Below, one piece after another: positions 42,205 through 50,102 of a stretch of 64,000 nucleotides of DNA; positions within the stretch are counted from its first letter, which is position 1; every line of letters begins with the position of its first letter. The stretch is taken from contig NZ_FNGC01000014.1 of NCBI RefSeq assembly GCF_900102785.1, forward strand, positions 62,001 to 126,000, written 5' to 3'. Under the pieces are notes generated by a model, which was not told where the DNA came from, did not search any database, and worked only from the letters and a program-made list of their open reading frames with translations. The translations under genes and the position numbers were made by a program. This DNA comes from Arthrobacter sp. ok362 (lineage in GTDB: Bacteria; Actinomycetota; Actinomycetes; Actinomycetales; Micrococcaceae).

Positions 42205-42408
42205 ATGAGCGTCAGGGATCGTGTAGCACGGCACCGAGCTGCCATGCGGGAGCGAGGCTTCCGGCAGATACAGATGTGGGTTCCGGATACACGGACAGAG
42301 GAGTTCAGGCGTGAGGCCCGGCGACAAGCGCTGGCGGTCGCGGCCTCCGACCATGCCAGCGATGACCAAGATTTCATCGAACAGATTGCGGAAGACTGGC
42401 CGGAGTGA
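42205..42408 (+). CDS. mazE: MazE-family (DUF3018-type) antitoxin
   Basis: A 67-residue protein: RDRVARHRAAMRERGFRQIQMWVPDTRTEEFRREARRQALAVAASDHA, the pattern of the DUF3018/MazE antitoxins that pair with MazF. The N-terminal segment would bind DNA and the C-terminal helix cap the toxin. Its stop overlaps the mazF GTG by four bases (GTGA). Symbol used for the family, not a specific named locus. Confidence 0.8.
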   Translation: MSVRDRVARHRAAMRERGFRQIQMWVPDTRTEEFRREARRQALAVAASDHASDDQDFIEQIAEDWPE

Positions 42409-42731
42409 ATCGCGGTGAGCTGTGGACGGTTTCGGGGGGAACATATGCGCAGAAACCCAGGCCAGCACTCATAATCCAAGATGACCTGTTTGCAGCCTCG
42501 GAGTCGGTCACCCTTCTGCCGCTAACGACGCACTTGACTGATGCCCCGCTGCTGAGGCTGACCGTTGACCCCGGACAGCTCACCGGCTTGAAGCAACTCA
42601 GCCAGATCATGGTGGACAAGCTCACAACAGTGCGGCGTGCCAACCTCGGGCAGCGGATAGGCCGAATAGATTCCAACACCATGGTTGCCGTTGAGCAGTC
42701 CCTTGCCGTCTTTCTTGGGCTGGGGCGTTGA
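42405..42731 (+). CDS. mazF: MazF-family endoribonuclease toxin
   Basis: A 108-residue MazF/PemK-fold toxin: RGELWTVSGGTYAQKPRPALIIQDD, SVTLLPLTTHLTDAPLLRLTV, GLKQLSQIMVDKLTTVRRANLGQRIGRI. KPRPALIIQ and MVDKLTTV are the standard strands; the Arg of the first and the Thr/Ser of LPLTT form the RNA site. Translation is coupled to the antitoxin through the GTGA overlap. It ends five bases from the convergent jetD stop, so the two transcripts run into each other. Confidence 0.9.
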   Translation: MNRGELWTVSGGTYAQKPRPALIIQDDLFAASESVTLLPLTTHLTDAPLLRLTVDPGQLTGLKQLSQIMVDKLTTVRRANLGQRIGRIDSNTMVAVEQSLAVFLGLGR

Positions 42732-42736
42732 CTGGT

Positions 42737-44044
42737 TCAGCCACGGAGCCGCTCCAGTGCCCAGCCCCAGCGGATCAGCTCCTGTTCGAGGCGGACGGTT
42801 GGACCGTACGTGTCGTTGCCCAGCGCCTTATAGAGAGCGGCTTCCTCCGCAGTCAGTCTGGTCAGCACCGCCCGCGACGGCGCCGGCTCGCTGCCCCACG
42901 CGTCCCTGTGCGCGAGCAGCGTCTCCTCGTCCATCAGCACGCTCTCCACATGCGGGTGCACCGCACGGAGCTGGTCCAGTATGCGGAATCCGTGCGTATC
43001 GATGTCACCCCAGTACAGGACCTCGCAGTTGCGGAGCCATGCCGCGTCGCGCAGGGACGAAAAGCCATACCCGGCCCCGTAGAGGGCGAGCGTTCCGGGA
43101 CGCTCCGGCAAGGCAAGAAAATTGACTTGGTTCTCGGTGGCCACCACGGTATGCACAGGCAGTTGCAGCGTGCTGAACGCATTCGCAGTCACGGTAATAT
43201 CCCCGGCGCCGCCCAGCACCTCAACGTATGGGTCCAGAACGCGGAACCGGACGAGCTCAGGCGGATGCAGGAACCCGTGCCGGCGGGCAAAGCGTGCCGC
43301 GGCAGTACGGCCGGCTCCGTCGTCCAGTGCAACAACATCCGGCTCGGCCGCCTCCACGGCAGCTTCGGCGTCGGCCTCCACCTCATCCATATCTGAGCCG
43401 GGCGCGACGGCGGCCAGCAGCTGATCTATCACTTGCCGGTGGCGCTCAACGAACTTCGTGTGTACCCCCGGCAGCCTCAGCTGCCGGACGTAGATTCCCG
43501 GCGCGGGATTGTCCCGAAGCCACAGCGCAGCCCGCGCGGCGGGCAGAACGTCATCGCCCAGCTCGAGCAGCTTCAGCGGACGCCGCGCCGCCCAGCCGGG
43601 CAGCAGCGGATCCAGCGCACCAAGACCCAGCGCCAGCTCCCGGAACCGCGCCGCCTCGTGCGACTTGCCAACAAACCCGATCTCGTCCTCCACGGTAGCG
43701 AACACCGCTGCGGCCGGAATTCGATTGGAGCCGACTGTGCGGCGCCCCACGTCCACTGTCTCCAACGCGTAGGGGCCGGCCCCGGCAAACAGCTCTGCCG
43801 CCCACTGCTGGGCCGCAGAGTATTGGCTGAGCAGCCCCGCCGCCGTCGGACGTTTCAGTGAACGTCGGCGCGGATAAGCGCCGGAGGGTTCCAGCAGCTC
43901 CCGCAGCAGCACACCGCTGGTCCAGGCCTTCAGAGATTGCGCCCGCAGACCTGCGGCCGTGGTCCAGGGCTGGGACTCAGCGCGGAGGTCCCTTCCCAAA
44001 CCTCGCAAGCTCGGTTCGGGGCCCTCGGGACGCCGCTTAGGCAC
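42737..44044 (-). CDS. jetD: Wadjet subunit JetD (toprim nuclease)
   Basis: A 435-residue JetD (DUF3322/DUF2220). The C-terminal toprim-like domain has Glu304 in VVATENQVNFLALP, GYGFSSLRD and the metal site WGDIDTHGFRILDQLR (346-360), the nuclease centre. The N-terminal part contains VGSNRIPAAAVFATVEDEIGFVGKSHEAARF. In Wadjet, JetD cuts small circular DNA once the JetABC motor has extruded it (established for Wadjet). It overlaps jetC by eight bases and is last in the operon. Confidence 0.93.
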   Translation of the reverse strand: MPKRRPEGPEPSLRGLGRDLRAESQPWTTAAGLRAQSLKAWTSGVLLRELLEPSGAYPRRRSLKRPTAAGLLSQYSAAQQWAAELFAGAGPYALETVDVGRRTVGSNRIPAAAVFATVEDEIGFVGKSHEAARFRELALGLGALDPLLPGWAARRPLKLLELGDDVLPAARAALWLRDNPAPGIYVRQLRLPGVHTKFVERHRQVIDQLLAAVAPGSDMDEVEADAEAAVEAAEPDVVALDDGAGRTAAARFARRHGFLHPPELVRFRVLDPYVEVLGGAGDITVTANAFSTLQLPVHTVVATENQVNFLALPERPGTLALYGAGYGFSSLRDAAWLRNCEVLYWGDIDTHGFRILDQLRAVHPHVESVLMDEETLLAHRDAWGSEPAPSRAVLTRLTAEEAALYKALGNDTYGPTVRLEQELIRWGWALERLRG

Positions 44045-47000
44045 GCCGGTCCCGTTCGTCGCGGTATTCCTGGATGGTCATGTTGCGCAGCTGGGAATCG
44101 TCGCCGTTGATGTTCGCCACGAACCCGACGTGCGAGACGAAGGGCTCGATCACGTGGATCTTTTGAAGGGGCGTGACAATCAGCAGCTGGAGCTTCATGC
44201 GCTGGAACAGCTGCAGCCCGTACCGCGCGGACTCGTCGGACCCGCGGCCAAACGCCTCGTCGATCACCACGAACCGGAAACTCCGGCCGGACTTCTTCCC
44301 GGCCGCACCCGCAGCCGTACCGCCGGCCCCCGACCCCAGCCCGAACTGGAACGCCAGCGCCGCCGCGAGAATCGTGTAGGCCAGCTTCTCCTTCTGGCCG
44401 CCCGACTTGCCGCCCGAATCGGTGAAGTGCTCGAACTCCTCACCGGTCTCGGTCCATTTTTCCGAGGCCGAGAATGTAAACCAGTTGCGGACGTCCGTGA
44501 CCTTGGCGGTCCACCGTTCATCCAGCGTGGTGAGGCCATCGCGGCCGCGGAAGCGCTCGATCAGCCGTTCTACCTGCAAATACTTCTGCTCCGAGTACTG
44601 GTCCTCGTCGCCGATAGTCCCCTCCGAGCAGGCCCGCAGGTCAACACCGAATTCGCGCACGTCCTGGTCCGAGGTGTTCTGGTGCTCCAGCTGGATGTGC
44701 CGGCCCGGGTTGTATTCGATCCCCGCCAGCGATTGGTTGATCTCGCCGATGCGGTTCACGATGTCCTGCCGCCGGCTGTCCAGGAAGGCATTGAACGCCA
44801 CAACCTCGTGGATGGTGTTTTGATTCAGCGACTCCTTGAAGTGGGCCTCGAAGCGGGGAAGATCGTTGCTGACCAGCTGGTCCAGCAACCGGTTGTAGTC
44901 CGCCGCCGCCTCGAGGGCGGCGTCGATGTCGGTAGTCTCGTTGGGGTACCTGTTGCGGAAGTCGGCCATCAACCGGACCGTGCTTTCCGCGGCCCGGGCG
45001 ATCCGTTTAGACAGTGCATCGATGGTGTCCGTCAGCCCCGAGCGGACTGAACTCTCCACCGTGCCCGTGTTCTTGTACGTCAGCGTCTTGTCCCCAAGCG
45101 CAGCGGCGGTGAGCTGTTCGACGGCGCCCAGCACCCCGCCCTCGTCCGTCAAGGGAGTCTCCGCGAGAATGCCGCGGCATTCGACAATCGCTTCCGCGAT
45201 GTCCTTCGCGTCCTTCTCGTTGGCGCCCAGGCGCTCGCGCAGCTTACCGGCCCGCTCCTCCAGCCGCTCCAGCTCCGCGGTCACCGCGGACTCCTTGGCC
45301 GTCAGCTGCTTCAGCACGTCACTGGCGGTCTCCAGCTCGACCTTCTCGGCCTTGAGCTCTTCGATCTTCCGGGCCGTGAGCTGCCAGCTGATCTCGCCAA
45401 AGTCGGCCACCGAACGGAGGATTCCCAGCTGCTGGTTCTGCCGGCCCAGCGCGCCGAGCGCGGCGTCGACCTTGTCCAGTTGGGCTTCGGTGACCCGGAG
45501 CTGCCCTTTGACCTCGTCCTGCTCGGCGAGGAAGCGGCTGATCTTGTCGTGGTTGTCCCAGCCGAGAACGTAGTTGCGCCGGTCCGTGAGCTCCCGCCGG
45601 TCGTCCTTTTCGTGTCTGCCCCGGCCGCCCTTGAGCTGCCCGTTGACGGTCAGCGCCTTGGGATAGCGCCGGAAGTCCTCGAGGGTGTCGCAGCAGAAGT
45701 GGTCGAACCGGGTGGCGAGTTCGTCCAACAGGAAGTTGCGGAATGGCGTGCCCGGCTTGATCGCGATCTTCGCGGCCAGCGTGCCCGGCTCCGCCGTCCT
45801 GGCCGCGGGGGATTCCCCGATCCTCAAGTAGACGAGCCGACCGCGCAGGTTGTTGGCGTCCACCCAGCTGCTCACCGCGGCGTAGTGCTCGGCCGGCACC
45901 AGCAGGGACAGTGCGAAGCCGTGCAGCGTGCGTTCGGTCGCACCTTCCCAGGCGCCCTCACCATCACGGACCCGCAGCAGTTCGCCGGCGTACGGCAGCG
46001 CCGCTTCCGCGATTCCGGTGCCGTCGCACAGCCGACGGCGGAGCTCCAGTTGGGGGAGCGGGAGCAGGTTGGGGCGGGACTGCAGGCTGCGCAGCTCGGC
46101 GCCGATCCCGGTGAGCCGCCCGTTGAGCTCGGTGCGGGTGATGGTCAGCGACGTGCGGCTTTCCTGCAGCTCATTCGACTGGGCGCCCAGCTCATCCTCC
46201 ACCCCGCCGAGCCGGGCGCGGTTGGCATCGAAGAGCACCCGGTCCTCGGGCGGCCGCAGTCCCAGGTCCTTGGCGGCGGCAGCATACGTGTCGAAGCGCT
46301 GCCGCTGGGTCCGGGAGTCATCAGCCAGCCTTGCGACATCAGCATCGATGGCAGCCAGCCGGCCGCCCCCATTCGTGCGGATGTCTTCCTGCACAGCGGA
46401 CAGCTCGTGCCGCCGCCGGGTGATCTCGGTGCGCAGTTTGGTGCTGTCCTCCTGCAGTCGTTCGCCGGTGCGCTCCAGCTCCGACTGGTGCTCCAGGCTC
46501 AGCTGCAGCTTCCGGTCGGTGAACCAGGGATGCAGCTGGTCCCGCTGCTGGCGGGCCAGCTCGTCGTCGCGGCTCAGCTTCGCGTGAAGGGCGGCGCCTT
46601 CCTTGATCGGCGTCAGCAGGGCGATCTGGTCCTTGGCCCGCAACACCGCGTCGTGGGCCTTTTTCAGGTCGTCGAAGTGGTGGATGAGGCTGCCGATGCG
46701 CTCGCCGACGTTGTCCTCCTCCAGCATGTTGGTACGCACGAAGGAGGTGATGTTCTCCACCTGCTTCATGGACACTGTGCGGTGGAACAGCTCCATGGCC
46801 TGGTTGCCGCTGATCCCGAACTGCCGCTTGAAGGCCGCGGCGTAGGGCTCGAAGGTGTCGTGGACCGCAGCACCTGCCGCACGCAGCTTCTTCTTCAGCT
46901 TGGCGGGGTCCTGGCCGAAGTTCGAGAAGTCTGCCGCGATGGACTGGTCAGCTTCGGCGAGGGAGTAGAACCGGGTGGGCTGGCCGGCTTCCTGGGTGGC

Positions 47001-47441
47001 CCAGAGGGTGATGGCCAGGGTAACCGACTTGTCCAGCACGGCGTTGTGGAAGACTGCGAGCACCACGGTCAGGGCGCCGGTTCCCCGGAGCGCCACGGGC
47101 TTGGAGTACTCACCGCCGGTGCTGCGCGTGCTCTTGTGGAAGCCGCGCACGTACGACATCAGCGAGCGTTCCTTCTTCTGCGCGCCGGCGGCCTTGTTGT
47201 ACTCGATCCGGTTGGCGGGCAGCAGCAGGGTGGTGATGGCGTCGACGACGGTCGACTTGCCCGAGCCGATGTCGCCGGTGAGCAGACTGTTGGCGCCGTC
47301 CAGCCGGAACGTCCGCACGCCCTGGTGGAAGGTGCCCCAGTTCAGCAGCTCCAGACGGTGTAGCCGGAAACCCGGGGGAGTGCCGCCGTCGTCCGTCTTT
47401 TCTTCAAGGTTGAAAAGCGTGTCCTGCAGGTCAGTGGTCAT
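44037..47441 (-). CDS. jetC: Wadjet subunit JetC (SMC-like ATPase)
   Basis: A 1134-residue SMC/MukB-like protein. The N-terminal ATPase head has FRLHRLELLNWGTFHQG and Walker A GDIGSGKST at about 56-64. Long coiled coils occupy roughly 290-480 and 650-760 with a hinge-like region between. The C-terminal head carries the ABC signature SGGQKEKLAYTILAAALAFQFG and FVVIDEAFGRGSDES (Walker B and D loop). A Gly/Ala insert GLGSGAGGTAAGAAGKKSG lies just after the signature. ATG at 47441 is within the jetB stop (ATGA); the longer frame to 47537 lacks homology. It drives ATP-dependent loop extrusion. Confidence 0.94.
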   Translation of the reverse strand: MTTDLQDTLFNLEEKTDDGGTPPGFRLHRLELLNWGTFHQGVRTFRLDGANSLLTGDIGSGKSTVVDAITTLLLPANRIEYNKAAGAQKKERSLMSYVRGFHKSTRSTGGEYSKPVALRGTGALTVVLAVFHNAVLDKSVTLAITLWATQEAGQPTRFYSLAEADQSIAADFSNFGQDPAKLKKKLRAAGAAVHDTFEPYAAAFKRQFGISGNQAMELFHRTVSMKQVENITSFVRTNMLEEDNVGERIGSLIHHFDDLKKAHDAVLRAKDQIALLTPIKEGAALHAKLSRDDELARQQRDQLHPWFTDRKLQLSLEHQSELERTGERLQEDSTKLRTEITRRRHELSAVQEDIRTNGGGRLAAIDADVARLADDSRTQRQRFDTYAAAAKDLGLRPPEDRVLFDANRARLGGVEDELGAQSNELQESRTSLTITRTELNGRLTGIGAELRSLQSRPNLLPLPQLELRRRLCDGTGIAEAALPYAGELLRVRDGEGAWEGATERTLHGFALSLLVPAEHYAAVSSWVDANNLRGRLVYLRIGESPAARTAEPGTLAAKIAIKPGTPFRNFLLDELATRFDHFCCDTLEDFRRYPKALTVNGQLKGGRGRHEKDDRRELTDRRNYVLGWDNHDKISRFLAEQDEVKGQLRVTEAQLDKVDAALGALGRQNQQLGILRSVADFGEISWQLTARKIEELKAEKVELETASDVLKQLTAKESAVTAELERLEERAGKLRERLGANEKDAKDIAEAIVECRGILAETPLTDEGGVLGAVEQLTAAALGDKTLTYKNTGTVESSVRSGLTDTIDALSKRIARAAESTVRLMADFRNRYPNETTDIDAALEAAADYNRLLDQLVSNDLPRFEAHFKESLNQNTIHEVVAFNAFLDSRRQDIVNRIGEINQSLAGIEYNPGRHIQLEHQNTSDQDVREFGVDLRACSEGTIGDEDQYSEQKYLQVERLIERFRGRDGLTTLDERWTAKVTDVRNWFTFSASEKWTETGEEFEHFTDSGGKSGGQKEKLAYTILAAALAFQFGLGSGAGGTAAGAAGKKSGRSFRFVVIDEAFGRGSDESARYGLQLFQRMKLQLLIVTPLQKIHVIEPFVSHVGFVANINGDDSQLRNMTIQEYRDERDRRA

Positions 47442-48088
47442 TTGGTGTCCTCCTCCGCAGTCCCAGCACCTGTGACCGCCGTTCCGGCGAGGGTCGCGCG
47501 GTAGTCGGCCAGCCGCGCGTCGAACTCCTCCAGCCATTGGGCGTCCACGAACGCCTTGAGGATGCGGGCCACCTCGTACGTGCCGGGCTGGCCGCGGAGT
47601 TTGCGCAGGAAGCCGAGTTCCACCACTTTCTTGACGTCGGTGGCGAGCCGGTCCATGATTCTGGCCTCATTGCTGGACTCGGGCAGGAAGACCGCGACCA
47701 TGTCGGCGATGTCCTGCTCGGTCATGATGAGCCGGAGTTCGCCGCTGTTGGTGTCGAACTCCAGCATCCGGCCGCGCAGGAGGGCGAGCAGCAGGCTGAC
47801 GTTGAAGGTCAGCTGCCGGCGCGGGATCAGCCGCGGGAGTGTGCCGTCCGCGTCCTCGCGCGATTTCAGGAACGCGTAGCCCTCAGATTCGTCCAGGATC
47901 AGGTCAAGACCCAGCACGGAAACGTAGTCGCGGACCTGGGAGGACAGGCCGAGCAGCGACTGCCACAGCTTCTGGTCCCCCTCGGCGTAGAGGACGCCCT
48001 TGAAAAGCCGGGTGACGACGCCGGGAAGTTCCTCCGGCGTCCGGAGTTCGGTTTCTGCTGTGGCTGAGGAATTCGCTGCCGGATTCAT
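47438..48088 (-). CDS. jetB: Wadjet subunit JetB (DUF4194 kite-like)
   Basis: A 216-residue DUF4194 protein: LPGVVTRLFKGVLYAEGDQKLWQSLLGLSSQVRDYVSVLGLDLILDESEGYAFLK, LRLIMTEQDIADMVAVFLPESSNEARIMDRLATDVKKVVELGFLRKL, YEVARILKAFVDAQWLEEF. These are winged-helix/kite features equivalent to MukE. It joins JetA and JetC. Start and stop overlap both neighbours by four bases. Confidence 0.92.
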   Translation of the reverse strand: MNPAANSSATAETELRTPEELPGVVTRLFKGVLYAEGDQKLWQSLLGLSSQVRDYVSVLGLDLILDESEGYAFLKSREDADGTLPRLIPRRQLTFNVSLLLALLRGRMLEFDTNSGELRLIMTEQDIADMVAVFLPESSNEARIMDRLATDVKKVVELGFLRKLRGQPGTYEVARILKAFVDAQWLEEFDARLADYRATLAGTAVTGAGTAEEDTK

Positions 48089-49527
48089 GCGGGCCTTCCG
48101 AAAATGATCTGCTCGAGGGTGGCTTCGCGGATGCTGCCGTCGGGGAGTTGCCAGGAGACCTGCTGCGAAGCGTCCGGGTTGATGCTCGCCCAGTCCGATT
48201 CCGTGGCCAGCTGGTAGTAGGCGACGATCTCCGCGAGCCCCTGCGAGACGGGGTAGGCGGCGGTGACCTCCGCCAGGGTGGCCTGTTCCGCCCCGGCGAG
48301 GACGGCGTCGATGTTGGCCTTCAGGCGCTCCTTGTCCACATGGAACTGGCTGAACAGGGCGCCGGCGTCCACGTCCGCGTCATCGGCGGTGATGACGTCG
48401 TCGTCCACCATGACCCGCCGGCTCGGCTCGTACAGCGGGCGTTCGAACGGCAGGGTGATGTCGACAGACGGCGCCGCAATGGCCATGAAGTCGCCCGACG
48501 GCGGCCGCTCGCGGGTGGCGAGGGCGCCGGACTCAACGCTCCGGATGAGCTGCATGATGCGCTTGTTTTCCAGGAACACCTTGTCATCCAGCAGCCGACG
48601 CATCTGCTGGGACAGCTGGCGAACAGTGCCCTGCGTCTGCTCGACGGCGGGCAGCCAGTCCTGGTGCAGGTTCACCACGGCGTGGAGGTTGTCCATATGG
48701 GCGAGGGCCTCGATCTGGGTGGCGCGTTGCAGGAGGTCCTGCAGTTTTCTCCGGGACTCCGGTGACATGAGGTAGTCCCAGAAGCCCTGGAACGTCCGGC
48801 CCTGCAGGGAGCTGCTGATGTCCTGCTGGTTGGCGAAGATCGATTCCAGCAGCTCGCCCTGGGTGCCGTCCCACGTGGCGATCTGCTCGCGGACCTGGCG
48901 GTCCAGTCTCCGGAAGTTCTGCTCGACCTCGCGGAAGTCGGAGAGGAGGTCCTTGGCGAGGCCGGTCAGCTGCTGGAAGTGGTCAAGCGCTTCGGGAGCC
49001 GTCATGACCCGGATGTTGCCGTCGCGGATGCGTTGCATCTCGGCGTCGATCCCGTCGCGCTGCCGCTGCAGTTCAGCGAGCCGCACCTCAGGGTCCGTCT
49101 CGGACTGCTGGACCAGCCGCTCGAGGACGGCGAAGATGCTGGTGAGCCGGGACTGGGTGGCGACAAAGTCGCGGCCGCGCAGGCTCTCCACCCAGCGGAC
49201 CACATCCTCCGCCGCGGCTGTGAGGTCATAGCGGGGCTCGTCCTGGCCCTGGATGTAGTACTTCCGCAGCCACGCCCTCTCAGGTGCGGCCCAGTCGTCC
49301 AGGTACTCTGCCGCCTGGCGGGGGAACTTGTCTTCACCGTAGGCATCCCGCAGGCCGAAAAGGACATCGTCCAGGCTGTCGATGAGCTGTTGGCGGCCAA
49401 GGTTGCGCTGGTTTGGCCCGGTGAAGGCCGTCATGAAAAACGAGATGGCGAGCGGCGCGTTCTGGGCGCGCAGCAGGGACCAGCCTGCATGGTTTTCACG
49501 CAGTGCACTGATTGCGTAGTAGTCCAT
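48085..49527 (-). CDS. jetA: Wadjet subunit JetA (DUF3375 kleisin-like)
   Basis: A 480-residue DUF3375 protein beginning DYYAISALRENHAGWSLLRAQNAPLAISFFMTAFTG, with a helical middle (ATQSRLTSIFAVLERLVQQSETDPEVRLAELQRQRDGIDAEMQRI) and a C-terminal wHTH-like part (LAEIVAYYQLATESDWASINPDASQQVSWQLPDGSIREATLEQIIFGRPA). It is the kleisin (MukF-like) subunit. ATG at 49527 is chosen because the frame upstream has no homology. It is the first gene of the jetABCD operon. Confidence 0.92.
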   Translation of the reverse strand: MDYYAISALRENHAGWSLLRAQNAPLAISFFMTAFTGPNQRNLGRQQLIDSLDDVLFGLRDAYGEDKFPRQAAEYLDDWAAPERAWLRKYYIQGQDEPRYDLTAAAEDVVRWVESLRGRDFVATQSRLTSIFAVLERLVQQSETDPEVRLAELQRQRDGIDAEMQRIRDGNIRVMTAPEALDHFQQLTGLAKDLLSDFREVEQNFRRLDRQVREQIATWDGTQGELLESIFANQQDISSSLQGRTFQGFWDYLMSPESRRKLQDLLQRATQIEALAHMDNLHAVVNLHQDWLPAVEQTQGTVRQLSQQMRRLLDDKVFLENKRIMQLIRSVESGALATRERPPSGDFMAIAAPSVDITLPFERPLYEPSRRVMVDDDVITADDADVDAGALFSQFHVDKERLKANIDAVLAGAEQATLAEVTAAYPVSQGLAEIVAYYQLATESDWASINPDASQQVSWQLPDGSIREATLEQIIFGRPA

Positions 49528-50102
49528 CCGGTCCTCGCGGTGTTGCGCCTCACGTCCAATGTTCACTCTAGATGGCACCGTGGACATTTTCTGTGGAGGA
49601 AGGGTGGGAAGGGTCATGATGCTGTCCCTTATGTGGAGCGGGACCCGGCGCCTTTACGACTCGGATTTGTTGACGCTGCCACACCGTTGACGCCGTACCG
49701 AGGAACTGCCAGTCCGAGCAACCGCCCCCCGGGGGATGGAGGTCGAGACGCCGTACGCCGACATCTGGCTCAGCGCCGAGGAGTGGGCGGAGGCGTTCGA
49801 ATCGGCGGCGGCGCGACGCAGACGCCACCTTCATCCGCTGCCCGCCCTGGGCGGGCCCGTAGCCGTGTGCTGCGGCTGACAGAACGTGCAGTGCTCAAGG
49901 CATACCCACGTACCAATCCGCGCATGGACAGGCAAGGTGGCGAATAAATATAAGTAGCCCATACTCGGGCGTCCGAAGTGGCACCTGCCTATCGTTCTAC
50001 CAGCGCACAAGCGGTGTGTGGGCGTTGAGCGGGATCTATCGCTGACGTGCCGCCCAGCACGCCACTAGCAATGCCGTTCAAAGCAATTCCTGAGGGGGCA
50101 GC
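49528..50102. other. intergenic region upstream of jetA (jet promoter region)
   Basis: About 575 bases between divergent genes. It must contain the jetA promoter. One small frame (49736-49879) is listed separately. GAGGGGG before 50103 is the ribosome site of the phosphatase gene. Confidence 0.45.
49736..49879 (+). CDS. possible 47-residue protein
   Basis: EVETPYADIWLSAEEWAEAFESAAARRRR, then a Pro/Gly tail. The acidic N-terminal segment looks coding-like, and GGGGG precedes the ATG too closely to act as a normal ribosome site. No family. Confidence 0.25.
   Translation: MEVETPYADIWLSAEEWAEAFESAAARRRRHLHPLPALGGPVAVCCG

Noticed and set aside
45480..47363. 627-codon plus-strand frame inside jetC
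   Set aside because: Antisense of a clear SMC-type ATPase; composition is typical of a shadow frame.
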